Under the pieces are notes generated by a model. It was not told the DNA's origin, made no database searches, and worked only from the letters and a program-made list of their open reading frames with translations. Of a stretch of DNA of 22,336 nt, positions 13,252 through 19,556 are shown piece by piece. The DNA is from a virus. The stretch lies in IMG/VR virus record IMGVR_UViG_3300027963_000366, positions 1 to 22,336 of that record; one strand, written 5' to 3'. Position numbers and translations under genes: made by a program. Numbering within the stretch: the first letter of the stretch is position 1; each line of letters starts with the position of its first letter.

Positions 13252-13842
13252 TCACCCTTCCGCCTCCATGAGCGCGTCATGTTCGCGCCTTTCCAAATTC
13301 CAATTAACCCCGTCAATATCCGGGTTAGGCCACGGCCATCCCTTTGTGTAATAGTCCAGCGCCATACTCGCTATCGCTAGCGCTGCCCAGACGTCCTTCG
13401 AAATACCTGCGGTCGGTCCGTCCACCTTAACCGTCTTGGTGGTCGGTTTACCCTTGCGGTCGGCCCCGTGGGTGACCCGTTCAACCTTCGCTGGTCCCCA
13501 TCGGTCCAGCATAGCCTGTCGTACGTTGGCGTCTTTCGCTTTAGGTTGGCCGCAGACGTGGATTACGACTTGTTTGCGACCTAAGAACCGTAAACCGTCC
13601 TCGCCCCACTCACGGGCGAACATTCCTGTCCAGAAAACGGTACGAAAAACTTCCTGCCCCACCGCCATACCGTAGGACCGAACCTCTTCGATTACGCAGA
13701 TTGAATCGCGCCTACCCTTTATGCTTTCAATGATCGGTAGCATGTCCGCGTTTAGCACTTTCCCGAACTGTTCTATTATCTCGTCTACGAGAAGAACGTA
13801 AGCACTTTCCGTGGTACCAGGGTCTATCGCGAGGATTGTCAC
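13252..13842 (-). CDS. RuvC-like Holliday junction resolvase
   Basis: A 196-aa RNase H-fold nuclease. Catalytic acids visible: D7 in LAIDPGTTESAYVLL, E52/E53 in VIEEVRSYGMAVG, and D150 in ISKDVWAALAIA near the C-terminal helix. Length is close to bacterial RuvC (about 170). It would cut branched DNA during phage recombination or packaging. Its start is GTG at 13840-13842, overlapping the stop of the upstream HTH gene (GTGA), with TTGGGGAT just before. It fits the recombination context (Sak4-like ATPase, exonuclease, SSB upstream in the same operon). Confidence 0.82.
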   Translation of the reverse strand: MTILAIDPGTTESAYVLLVDEIIEQFGKVLNADMLPIIESIKGRRDSICVIEEVRSYGMAVGQEVFRTVFWTGMFAREWGEDGLRFLGRKQVVIHVCGQPKAKDANVRQAMLDRWGPAKVERVTHGADRKGKPTTKTVKVDGPTAGISKDVWAALAIASMALDYYTKGWPWPNPDIDGVNWNLERREHDALMEAEG

Positions 13843-14018
13843 TTATCCCCAACCGCCGCAACCGATTCCCACGCCACTCCAAGCCGACGGGCAATTTCGG
13901 AGTCTGTAACCCCCTGCGCCCGTAGTTCAAGGATTGTGGCACGGTCGGACTCTTTGGCCCACGGGTAGCGCTGCATCTTGCGAACGCTTGCGATGTCGTC
14001 AATGTATGCGGGTTTCAT
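13839..14018 (-). CDS. 59-aa helix-turn-helix protein
   Basis: ATG at 14016-14018 preceded by a strong GGGGGAG site about 9 nt upstream; TGA at 13839-13841 overlaps the resolvase GTG. The product has a tri-helical HTH: SDRATILELRAQGVTDSEIA, then RRLGVAWESVAA, like the DNA-binding end of resolvases, transposases and Myb-type domains. The N-terminal 20 residues are basic/aromatic (SVRKMQRYPWAK). A standalone small DNA-binding protein, possibly an operon regulator or a partner of the resolvase. Confidence 0.7.
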   Translation of the reverse strand: MKPAYIDDIASVRKMQRYPWAKESDRATILELRAQGVTDSEIARRLGVAWESVAAVGDK

Positions 14019-14167
14019 TATTGTTCGGCTCCCCCGTCACCACCCGCCAAAATCTCTTTAAGGTAGCAGATAGGACAGTTCCTCGCGTGCGCCACCGCGA
14101 TCATTGCCCCGCAGCCGGGGCATTCAACGTATTCTCGGTCGGGGTCAGTTGTTTTAACGTTGGTCAT
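14018..14167 (-). CDS. 49-aa zinc-ribbon-like protein
   Basis: ATG at 14165-14167 with a GAGG site about 5 nt upstream; TAA overlaps the next ATG by 1 nt (TAATG). The product has two Cys pairs, ECPGCGAM and NCPICYLK, separated by about 12 residues: the CxxC-x(n)-CxxC pattern of a zinc ribbon. A short polar tail follows (EILAGGDGGAEQ). It is likely to bind nucleic acid or protein via the zinc site. No specific family is assigned. Confidence 0.7.
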   Translation of the reverse strand: MTNVKTTDPDREYVECPGCGAMIAVAHARNCPICYLKEILAGGDGGAEQ

Positions 14168-14173
14168 TGGTCC

Positions 14174-14335
14174 TCACTTGGAAAATTTTGCTTTGCAAAT
14201 TCTCCATGAAACGGTGCTTGCCGCCGCATACCCTTTACACGTCAAGTGCCAACGACGACCCGATAACTTCGGCATATCGTCCGCGTCTACGATCACCTTT
14301 TCACCTGTTTTTAATGTAATGATACAAGTTTCCAT
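14174..14335 (-). CDS. 53-aa protein resembling the N-terminal part of HNH endonucleases
   Basis: ATG at 14333-14335, 2 nt after the SSB stop; TGA at 14174-14176. The sequence ITLKTGEKVIVDADDMPKLS then GRRWHLTCKGYAAAS follows the usual beginning of phage HNH homing-type endonucleases (a lysine/glycine strand, VDxxD, LS, W, GYA), but the HNH catalytic half is missing; it ends at CKAKFSK. It may be a remnant of a homing endonuclease left in the operon or a domesticated small DNA-binding domain. No clear ribosome site is seen, so it may depend on coupling to SSB translation. Confidence 0.55.
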   Translation of the reverse strand: METCIITLKTGEKVIVDADDMPKLSGRRWHLTCKGYAAASTVSWRICKAKFSK

Positions 14336-14337
14336 AA

Positions 14338-14760
14338 TCAATCGTCTTGGAAAGGATCGTACTCTTCCTTTTGCGATTTAGCTGTTTGACGCGATGCCGT
14401 TCGCGTAGCTGGTTTCGCCGCCCCTTCGCCGTCATCCCTCGGTCGATCCAAGCTCTTAACGTTATCCGCCGAGACTTCCCAAACCTCGCGCGATACTCCG
14501 TCCTTGTCGGTGTATTTTCGGCTTTCGATCCGCCCGTCAACCGCAACCAGTCGGCCTTTCGTGAGGTAGGTAGTAACGAACTCCACCGTCTGACCCCACA
14601 CCTTGACGTTGAAGAAATCGGCGGTCGGTTCGTTCGGGTCGGTCGGTTTGCGGCCCTTGTCCACGGCGATTGAGAACGTCGCGTAGGCTTTGCCGGTCTG
14701 GGTGCTTTTCGATTCTGGGTCGCGGGCGAGGCGACCGATGAGTACGATTCGGTTAAACAT
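14338..14760 (-). CDS. ssb: single-stranded DNA-binding protein
   Basis: A 140-aa OB-fold SSB: MFNRIVLIGRLARDPESKST, then the ADFFNVKVWGQTVEF strand, TYLTKGRLVAVDGRIESRKY and a disordered tail. The start is ATG 14758-14760, with GGAGG 6 nt upstream and an 8-nt overlap with the exonuclease gene; the longer frame to 14877 is rejected. The tail ends EEYDPFQDD, acidic with a Pro-Phe, like the bacterial SSB tip (usually DDDIPF) that recruits partners, but with three residues after the Phe. It coats single strands in replication and is the known partner of Sak4-type recombinases. Confidence 0.92.
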   Translation of the reverse strand: MFNRIVLIGRLARDPESKSTQTGKAYATFSIAVDKGRKPTDPNEPTADFFNVKVWGQTVEFVTTYLTKGRLVAVDGRIESRKYTDKDGVSREVWEVSADNVKSLDRPRDDGEGAAKPATRTASRQTAKSQKEEYDPFQDD

Positions 14761-15328
14761 TTGGTTCCTCCGTGGTGGCTTCTGACGTAAGTTTCTGTAG
14801 CATGGCGACGTAAGCGTATCCGCCCAAAGTCGCGTCTTCAAGTGCGCCGTGAATGCCGGTTGACCGGCTAAGCTCAACCCGGTGCAAAACTGAATTCAAG
14901 TCGTGCTTCGTGGCGTCGGGCCAAACGTGCCTTGACAGTAGTTTCGTGCATCCCCACGGACCAAGTAGGGGGTTAACCTTAACGCGGTTGGTTCCGTCTG
15001 CGTAGAAACCTAGGTCAAACTCCGCGTTATGCGCCCATACGGGCAGGTAGCGACCGTCGGTAATCTCGTTCAGCCACCGCGTCAGCGACTTGTAAACCTC
15101 CAGTTCGTCGAGACCTTCGGACTCAAGCCGCTCCAACGACATCCCGTTGATTTTGAACGCGTCCAAACAGTAGCCGCGACTTCCCACGGGTTTGATGAAG
15201 TGCGAGAACGATTTGACCAGTTGACCGCCGTTGAAGTAGGCGACGGCAAGTGACGCGGGACCGTGAGCGTAGGGTTTAAGCCCTCCGGTTTCGTAGTCCA
15301 GGAAAAGGAAAGGATTGTCGGGGTTCAT
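14753..15328 (-). CDS. DnaQ-type (DEDDh) 3'-5' exonuclease
   Basis: A 191-aa exonuclease. Exo I: D11 and E13 in LFLDYETGG; Exo II: D105 in WAHNAEFDLGF; Exo III: H160 and D165 in IHGALEDATLGG. All four metal-binding acids and the His of the DEDDh class are present. It removes nucleotides from 3' ends and probably works with the neighbouring recombinase and SSB in end processing. The ATG overlaps the Sak4-like stop by 1 nt (TAATG), with GGAG about 11 nt upstream. No polymerase domain is attached. Confidence 0.88.
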   Translation of the reverse strand: MNPDNPFLFLDYETGGLKPYAHGPASLAVAYFNGGQLVKSFSHFIKPVGSRGYCLDAFKINGMSLERLESEGLDELEVYKSLTRWLNEITDGRYLPVWAHNAEFDLGFYADGTNRVKVNPLLGPWGCTKLLSRHVWPDATKHDLNSVLHRVELSRSTGIHGALEDATLGGYAYVAMLQKLTSEATTEEPNV

Positions 15329-16338
15329 TACTTGAGTAGCTCCATAGGGTCAATCGCGTCGGCGTCTTCGTCGTCTTGCGTGGGTTTTGGTTCGGCTCTC
15401 GGAAGGTCTGGGCAACCGTAACTCACCCATTCCAGCGCGGTCGCCATGTCCTTGATGTCCCCGGCGTTGGCTTTCTTGAGCATTGCAACCGGGTCAAAAC
15501 CGTCGGCCTTACAAGCGTCCGAGAACTCTACCCAATGTTCCGGCTCAAACCCCCACGACTTGCGAATAGCGATTAGGTCTTTGTCTGCCTTGGGTCGCGG
15601 CTGGTCCTGAACGCCACCACGCACGGGTTCCGGTTCTCGTTGGGTCGGTGGCACGTAAACTTCTTCGTCGTCCGCAGACTGTAACCAGTTTAGGAACGTC
15701 TTGCCTGTGTCCGGCGTGATCTTGAAAATTCGCTCTCCAAACAACCCGGTTCGGTCCTTGGTTTGTTGCGCGTTGTGGACTTGGTCAATCTGAAACACGA
15801 CCGTAAACTCATATTCAACGTCGGGTTCCTGAATCGCTGCAAGACCGACCTTTTGAACCTTGCCGCCCTCCTGGGAATAATCAGTTTTGGCCCGCATACA
15901 CGCGATAACGTGAATTCGACTTTGAAGAATGGCGTTCTTAAGTTCGTCGGCTTCGGTCTTGACTGGCCCCCAGTTCGCGTACGAGTTCTGCTTGCCGCCG
16001 CGAGCGTCTAGCTTTTCCTTCTTGTCTAGCAGGTACTTCCATGCGTGAGAAAAGGAATCAATGATAATGACAGCGTAACCCTGCTCTTCGGCTTGCTTAA
16101 TCGCCGCAATGTACTTCTCCGGGGCAAATGGCGGCTCAATGTCCGCGACGTCGAATTCCGTGACGTGCGAGTACAGTGACGACGAACCATTCTCGGTATC
16201 AATTACCGCGATCTGACCGCCGTTTGCTAACCCTTTGGCAAGTTCCAGCGCCGAACGCGTTTTACCGCTACCAGACGCTCCCATCAATCCAATCTTTAGG
16301 AATACGCGTTTCCTGCTTGCTTTCTTAAATAATCCCAT
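15328..16338 (-). CDS. Sak4-like single-strand annealing/RecA-type ATPase
   Basis: A 336-aa RecA-fold ATPase of the phage Sak4/AAA_24 type. Walker A GASGSGKT (residues 20-27) follows a basic start; a GQIAVIDTENGSSSLYSH strand and Walker B VIIIDSFSHAW (D94) are typical, with RIHVIACMRAKTDY next. Residues about 210-336 are a variable tail (Pro/Glu/Asp-rich, with a helical segment ALEWVSYGCPDLP). Sak4 proteins pair homologous DNA in phage recombination with their cognate SSB, which is encoded two genes downstream here. The start is ATG at 16336-16338, 6 nt after the HTH gene with an AAGAGAG site. Confidence 0.85.
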   Translation of the reverse strand: MGLFKKASRKRVFLKIGLMGASGSGKTRSALELAKGLANGGQIAVIDTENGSSSLYSHVTEFDVADIEPPFAPEKYIAAIKQAEEQGYAVIIIDSFSHAWKYLLDKKEKLDARGGKQNSYANWGPVKTEADELKNAILQSRIHVIACMRAKTDYSQEGGKVQKVGLAAIQEPDVEYEFTVVFQIDQVHNAQQTKDRTGLFGERIFKITPDTGKTFLNWLQSADDEEVYVPPTQREPEPVRGGVQDQPRPKADKDLIAIRKSWGFEPEHWVEFSDACKADGFDPVAMLKKANAGDIKDMATALEWVSYGCPDLPRAEPKPTQDDEDADAIDPMELLK

Positions 16339-16344
16339 CTCTCT

Positions 16345-16605
16345 TTACTTACCTCCCGTCTTCTTCGCCGCCACGTACCTACCGTGATAGTTGGTGGCTA
16401 ACGCTCGAATTTCTGCGAGCGTGATCTCGTTTCCCAAAATTGCCGCTCGTACTTGGGCGGTGACTTGCCAAGCCGTAGTCGGACTAACTCCAAACGTAGC
16501 TGCGATTTCAGCTACACTCCGATGCGCGATGCCCCGTAGTTTGGAGTTCGCATCCATTTCAAGGTAAAGCGCCGCGTTTCGATACCGCAGGTCTTGTGAC
16601 TTCAT
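16345..16605 (-). CDS. helix-turn-helix protein, first gene of replication operon
   Basis: An 86-aa protein with an HTH at about residues 28-58 (HRSVAEIAATFGVSPTTAWQ) followed by a second helix pair (AAILGNEITLAEIRALATNY) and a basic tail (VAAKKTGGK). It looks like a small transcription regulator with an invertase/sigma-4-like HTH. The predicted promoter places the transcript start within about 0-3 nt of the ATG, so its mRNA may be leaderless. As the first gene beside the divergent control region it is a good candidate for the regulator of both operons. Confidence 0.7.
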   Translation of the reverse strand: MKSQDLRYRNAALYLEMDANSKLRGIAHRSVAEIAATFGVSPTTAWQVTAQVRAAILGNEITLAEIRALATNYHGRYVAAKKTGGK

Positions 16606-16613
16606 ACACCGAC

Positions 16614-16641
16614 ACTATACACGACCCGGGGCGAAAATCAA
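16614..16641 (-). promoter_or_regulatory. sigma70-like promoter of replication operon
   Basis: Minus strand: -35 TTGATT (16636-16641), 16-bp spacer, -10 TATAGT (16614-16619). The start would fall near 16607, almost at the ATG (16605). An AT-rich repeat just upstream of the -35 could act as an UP element. Confidence 0.6.
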
Positions 16642-16650
16642 CCGGAAATT

Positions 16651-16672
16651 TCTACAAAAAAATCTACAAAAA
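16651..16672. repeat. direct repeat TCTACAAAAA in divergent promoter region
   Basis: TCTACAAAAA at 16651-16660 and 16663-16672 (12-bp period), followed by a partial TCTCTAC. It lies between the leftward promoter and the start of the rightward operon, as the TTCGAA repeats do in the other divergent region. Likely operator or UP element. Confidence 0.6.
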
Positions 16673-16699
16673 TCTCTACCGTTTGTGGCGCGGTTCATG

Positions 16700-16705
16700 T
16701 ATTAT
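16700..16705 (+). promoter_or_regulatory. possible -10 element of rightward lysis-region operon
   Basis: TATTAT at 16700-16705 is the best -10 on the plus strand before the 16745 gene. No good -35 is found 16-18 bp upstream, so it may need an activator or another sigma factor. The call is tentative. Confidence 0.3.
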
Positions 16706-16744
16706 GTTTGTGCGGCCCGAGAGAGGTTGCACGAGATAAAGACG

Positions 16745-16867
16745 ATGTGCCCCTACTACCTTGAATACGACGACCCCGACGACCACGGGAACTGTTTTTG
16801 CGACTATGCTACCGGAACGATGTGCGACGAGTGCGCGGAACGGGGCAACTACACGGGAGAAATCTAA
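16745..16867 (+). CDS. 40-aa Cys-rich, probably zinc-binding protein
   Basis: Begins MCPYYLEYDDPDDHGNCFCD and contains six Cys and one His (C2, H14, C17, C19, C27, C30 by count), a pattern suited to one zinc site. The frame opens earlier (16685), but the upstream part covers the promoter. A weak GAGATAAAG site precedes the ATG. It is the first gene of the rightward operon. No family recognised. Confidence 0.55.
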   Translation: MCPYYLEYDDPDDHGNCFCDYATGTMCDECAERGNYTGEI

Positions 16868-16871
16868 GACT

Positions 16872-17090
16872 ATGGATGAATTGAAGATTGACAAGGGAAT
16901 TCCAATGCCAGCACGAAGTACGGGAGCGGCGGCGGTTTTTCGGAAACTGGAAATTGGCGACAGCGTGTTTTCAACTGAATGGAACCGGGCCGGGTTGTTT
17001 AACCAGGCAAAACAAGTTGGAATCAAAATCACGATGCGATCCGTTACGGAAGACGGCGTTAAGGGTGTTCGCGTTTGGCGGGTGGAGTGA
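16872..17090 (+). CDS. conserved phage-type small protein, 72 aa
   Basis: Begins MDELKIDKGIPMPARSTG and continues with KLEIGDSVFSTEWNRAGLFN, then AKQVGIKITMRSVTEDGVKG and RVWRVE. This order (GIPMP, EIGDS, A-x-x-x-GIK-x-T-x-R, VRVWR) matches a common family of phage small proteins that I know only as hypothetical. It is probably a compact beta-alpha fold. The TGA overlaps the next ATG by 1 nt. The start at 16872 fits the family N-terminus. Confidence 0.7.
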   Translation: MDELKIDKGIPMPARSTGAAAVFRKLEIGDSVFSTEWNRAGLFNQAKQVGIKITMRSVTEDGVKGVRVWRVE

Positions 17091-17326
17091 TGCCTATTAC
17101 CCTTACCAACAACCAAGCCGAAGAAATCCTTCGGCAACTTCTTGACCCTAACGGCGAATCGTTGTTTCATAAGTATTGTTCAGCCCGCGACGCCCGCGAA
17201 ACGGAGTTATCCGAATTGCTTCGTAGCAAGAGCAAAACCGCTAACGCCCAAACGGAAACCATTGCCCTACTCCAAGCCGACATCGCGGACCTGCGGGAAC
17301 GGTTAGCGGGGAAGGGGGAAGCGTGA
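17090..17326 (+). CDS. hypothetical coiled-coil protein, 78 aa
   Basis: Starts at MPITLTNNQAEEILRQLL (ATG 17090, overlapping the upstream stop as TGATG). Residues about 35-75 are a continuous charged helix with heptad-like Leu/Ile (LSELLRSKSKTANAQTETIA, LLQADIADLRERL), probably coiled coil. The stop overlaps the GTG of the next gene. Its place just before three membrane microproteins suggests a partner role, but function is unknown. Confidence 0.65.
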   Translation: MPITLTNNQAEEILRQLLDPNGESLFHKYCSARDARETELSELLRSKSKTANAQTETIALLQADIADLRERLAGKGEA

Positions 17327-17478
17327 GCAACCCCCGCATCATGCCTAAGTTCTGGCACGACCAGGCGACGCCGCCGGTGGTTCGATTCCTTCGCCGTGTA
17401 GCCGCAAACGTCTTGGCGCTAGTGACGATTCTGGCCTGCGTGAAAGCGACCAGCGAGTCGTTTAAGGACGGTTGCTGA
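17323..17478 (+). CDS. 51-aa membrane protein or small lipoprotein
   Basis: GTG at 17323 overlaps the preceding stop (GTGA); TGA overlaps the next ATG. After a basic N-terminus (RFLRRVAAN) comes a hydrophobic stretch VLALVTILAC, ending in a Cys that could be a lipidation site, then a short polar tail KATSESFKDGC. A membrane span is certain enough; the lipobox reading is inference. In a lysis region this could be a holin-type or outer-membrane-spanin-like microprotein. Confidence 0.6.
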   Translation: MSNPRIMPKFWHDQATPPVVRFLRRVAANVLALVTILACVKATSESFKDGC

Positions 17479-17588
17479 TGGACATCGCGCCAACGTTTGC
17501 CCTGTTTATGGTGGTTTTGGTCATGGCTGTTGCGTTTGTCAACTGGGCCATCGCGACCGTTCAGAAGAACAAGGACGGCCAACCGTGA
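17478..17588 (+). CDS. 36-aa single-span membrane protein
   Basis: ATG at 17478 overlaps the upstream TGA (TGATG). The product is mostly one hydrophobic helix, APTFALFMVVLVMAVAFVNW, followed by a short basic/polar tail (TVQKNKDGQP). Its size and topology (N-out or N-in cannot be told) fit a small holin or antiholin. Its stop overlaps the following GTG. Confidence 0.6.
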   Translation: MDIAPTFALFMVVLVMAVAFVNWAIATVQKNKDGQP

Positions 17589-17716
17589 CCCGCCACGTCT
17601 GGCGCGAATGGCTCGCCCCGGCCCTGATCATCGTCGCCTTCGCCGCTGCATGCGCGGTTTGCGCCAAGCTCGCCCCGGGTTGCGTGGAGTGGAGCGCCGA
17701 CTTCTATCACTGGTGA
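17585..17716 (+). CDS. 43-aa single-span membrane protein
   Basis: GTG at 17585 overlaps the previous stop (GTGA). The N-terminus is basic (MTRHVWREW), followed by LAPALIIVAFAAACAVCAKL, a membrane span with a possible lipobox-like Ala-Ala-Cys, then an aromatic, acidic tail (GCVEWSADFYHW). It is the third consecutive single-span microprotein. Likely part of a lysis or membrane set; role not proven. Confidence 0.6.
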   Translation: MTRHVWREWLAPALIIVAFAAACAVCAKLAPGCVEWSADFYHW

Positions 17717-17723
17717 AATAACT

Positions 17724-17822
17724 ATGAGCCAAGCATTTATTGAATTGAAAATTGCCGCCGACGTTGAGCGGAAAAAGGAACAAGCCGCCATCGACGCCGC
17801 GAAGGAGGCGGAGGGAGCATGA
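17724..17822 (+). CDS. 32-aa charged helical peptide
   Basis: ATG at 17724; the stop overlaps the next ATG (ATGA at 17819-17822). The sequence SQAFIELKIAADVERKKEQA then AIDAAKEAEGA is a single amphipathic, highly charged helix. No clear ribosome site lies before the ATG, but the overlap at its end supports translation. Function unknown. Confidence 0.45.
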   Translation: MSQAFIELKIAADVERKKEQAAIDAAKEAEGA

Positions 17823-18166
17823 AGCGCCTAGCGTTCACCCCTCAGATGGCCAACGCAGTGCGTGATCGCATCAAAACTTGGACCACGCGAAAAGAGTCGT
17901 GCCCGATCACCTTAGGCGACGTGTTCGCTGGAGTCGAAGCCAAGGACGGGAAGCCCGCATTCTACACGCCGGTGGCTGACGCGTTCGCCACCCTGCGATG
18001 CACCGAGATTATGTTCCGTTCGCCGAACTCGTTCACCGACGACGAAGCGCGGCGGGAAGGGTTTGAATCCAAGGCTGAATACGTCGCCTACTGGCAAAGT
18101 CTCAACAAGACGCTAAGCCCAGACGACACGCAGAAGGTGATCGTGTTCGAGGTTGTGACCCCATGA
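17819..18166 (+). CDS. ASCH-like domain protein, 115 aa
   Basis: The N-terminus LAFTPQMANAVRDRIKTWTT resembles the start of ASCH (PUA-fold) proteins, where an (L/I)-x-F...K-T-x-TRR strand contacts RNA. Later parts also fit: ITLGDVFAGV, TEIMFRSPNSFTDDEARREG and FESKAEYVAYW, the usual 'D-x-A-x-x-EGF-x-s-x-x-e-F' end. ASCH domains bind RNA or modified nucleosides and often occur in phages; activity here is unknown. Its length is typical. It overlaps neighbours on both sides (ATGA). Confidence 0.65.
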   Translation: MKRLAFTPQMANAVRDRIKTWTTRKESCPITLGDVFAGVEAKDGKPAFYTPVADAFATLRCTEIMFRSPNSFTDDEARREGFESKAEYVAYWQSLNKTLSPDDTQKVIVFEVVTP

Positions 18167-18243
18167 CACACCGATCCCTAACCCGCACGGGCCACTTCAC
18201 CGACCCGCTGCAAGCCGACCCGACGACGGAGAGTGAACCATGA
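18163..18243 (+). CDS. 26-aa peptide between ASCH-like and endolysin genes
   Basis: An ATG overlaps the ASCH-like stop (ATGA), and the TGA overlaps the endolysin ATG (ATGA). The product is MTHRSLTRTGHFTDPLQADP plus six polar residues; no membrane span. The perfect two-sided overlap suggests translation; at least, ribosomes could use it to couple endolysin synthesis to the gene before. No function visible. Confidence 0.4.
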   Translation: MTHRSLTRTGHFTDPLQADPTTESEP

Positions 18244-18677
18244 TAAACCCTGCATCCCTAAAACTCATCAAGGAATTTGAAGGGTTTCGCCCCAAACCCT
18301 ACCGATGCCCCGCCGGGGTATTGACCATCGGCTACGGGCACACTGGCCCCGACGTCAAACCCGGAATGACGATCACCGAGAAACGCGGCGAAGAGTTGCT
18401 GGTAGCCGACATTAAGGAAGCTGAAGCCTACATCAAATCTAAGGTGTTCGCCAAGCTAAACGACAATCAGTACGGCGCGTTGGTCTCGCTGGTGTTCAAC
18501 GTCGGGTCGCTTGGGGACGGTATCCTGGTTGCACTCAACACGCAGAACTTTACGAAAGCCACCGAAACATGGCTCAAGTATTGCAACGTAAACGGAAAGC
18601 CTAACGACGGGCTAAAGCGCCGACGAGAAGCCGAGGTGGCGTTGTTTAATACGACGGTGAAGAAGGATAAGACATGA
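18240..18677 (+). CDS. endolysin, T4-type lysozyme (glycoside hydrolase family 24)
   Basis: A 145-aa peptidoglycan hydrolase that cleaves the MurNAc-GlcNAc bond at the end of infection. The catalytic Glu is in KEFEGFRPKP, and the motif PYRCPAGVLTIGYGHT carries the catalytic Thr. The position of T4 lysozyme Asp20 is Cys here, the Glu-Cys-Thr variant known from other phage lysozymes. The C-terminal lobe is typical (LNDNQYGALVSLVFNVGS, LKRRREAEVALFN). There is no signal peptide or membrane anchor, so it needs a holin, plausibly one of the membrane microproteins upstream. Full length for the family. Confidence 0.92.
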   Translation: MINPASLKLIKEFEGFRPKPYRCPAGVLTIGYGHTGPDVKPGMTITEKRGEELLVADIKEAEAYIKSKVFAKLNDNQYGALVSLVFNVGSLGDGILVALNTQNFTKATETWLKYCNVNGKPNDGLKRRREAEVALFNTTVKKDKT

Positions 18678-19018
18678 AACCAGTAACCGGCAACATGCGA
18701 GAAAAGCGAATGACGCGGGTGTACGTTGACTCCACAATGGAAACGACGGTGGCCGACAATGGGCACACGCACAAAATGACCACCACCAAAACGCGCGGGT
18801 TCAACTCTCGTGTTACCGCTGCCCGGTGGTTGGCTCGTCGTGAACTTCAACAACGGATCGCGACGGAATACAATCCCCAAAACAACGAGGAGTGGCAAGC
18901 GGCGATAATGAAGATATTCCCCGCCGACCCGTGCCCGTATTGGTATTACTCTCAATCGGCATCAAGACAATGGATCACCAACCGCGCGGCGAAGATCGTG
19001 GAGGAATGGGGGCAATGA
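18674..19018 (+). CDS. hypothetical protein, 114 aa
   Basis: The ATG overlaps the endolysin stop (ATGA) and the TGA overlaps the next ATG. The N-terminal half is Thr-rich and beta-like (MTRVYVDSTMETTVADNGHT), the middle basic (RVTAARWLARRELQQRIATE), the end aromatic (PADPCPYWYYSQSASRQW). No membrane span; no family recognised. Its position behind the endolysin is where spanins are often found, but it lacks a lipobox or anchor. Confidence 0.6.
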   Translation: MKPVTGNMREKRMTRVYVDSTMETTVADNGHTHKMTTTKTRGFNSRVTAARWLARRELQQRIATEYNPQNNEEWQAAIMKIFPADPCPYWYYSQSASRQWITNRAAKIVEEWGQ

Positions 19019-19539
19019 AACTACCAAAATCACAAAGAGCAAAAGAAAAGGCCCAAAATCAAGCAAGAATTGAAGAATCGGAGCGTCGGTGGAAAAGCAT
19101 GACCACCGAACAACAGGATGAAGAAATCCTGAACGAACGCGTCAAGGCTAAATGGAAAGCGCTGGACATCGAGCTAGCATCGCACGATAAGCAGCCAATT
19201 GATACGGTCGTTACGGAAATGTTTACGTCGTCCGAACTGGCATCGCTACCCGAAGCGTTGTTCCCGTTTGTGGTGATCCAGTATCGGGGCAAAACGTTTT
19301 TAACGTGCATTGCCAATTACAGAATTTGCGAAAAAGGGTTAGAATGTGGACTCGCGGTGCAAAACCCAGACGGGTTGTTTTTGGCGGCTTACGATCTGGA
19401 CGGGAAACCGTGGCCTTGCGAAGATGATCAAGCAGTATGGAAGAAACCCGGCATCTTCTTTCACCAGATTATGAAACCGGGCGTTGCGCCAATGCTTGCC
19501 GTTCAACTGGGACAAAGAATAGGGGAACTTTGTCTTTAG
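19015..19539 (+). CDS. hypothetical protein, 174 aa, helical N-terminus
   Basis: Start at ATG 19015 (MKLPKSQRAKEKAQNQA), overlapping the preceding stop (ATGA); an upstream extension in the same frame lies inside the previous gene. Residues 1-50 are Lys/Glu/Gln-rich, likely coiled coil. Residues 75-174 look like a globular alpha/beta domain (LFPFVVIQYRGKTFLTCIAN, GLFLAAYDLDGKPW, IFFHQIMKPGVAPML). No family recognised. Confidence 0.65.
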   Translation: MKLPKSQRAKEKAQNQARIEESERRWKSMTTEQQDEEILNERVKAKWKALDIELASHDKQPIDTVVTEMFTSSELASLPEALFPFVVIQYRGKTFLTCIANYRICEKGLECGLAVQNPDGLFLAAYDLDGKPWPCEDDQAVWKKPGIFFHQIMKPGVAPMLAVQLGQRIGELCL

Positions 19540-19556
19540 GCTATACCTGAAGCCCC

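Noticed and set aside
14301-14546. 81-aa basic frame overlapping the end of ssb
   Set aside because: It is an out-of-frame reading of ssb and the gap after it; the SSB frame and the short HNH-like frame explain the same DNA with family matches.
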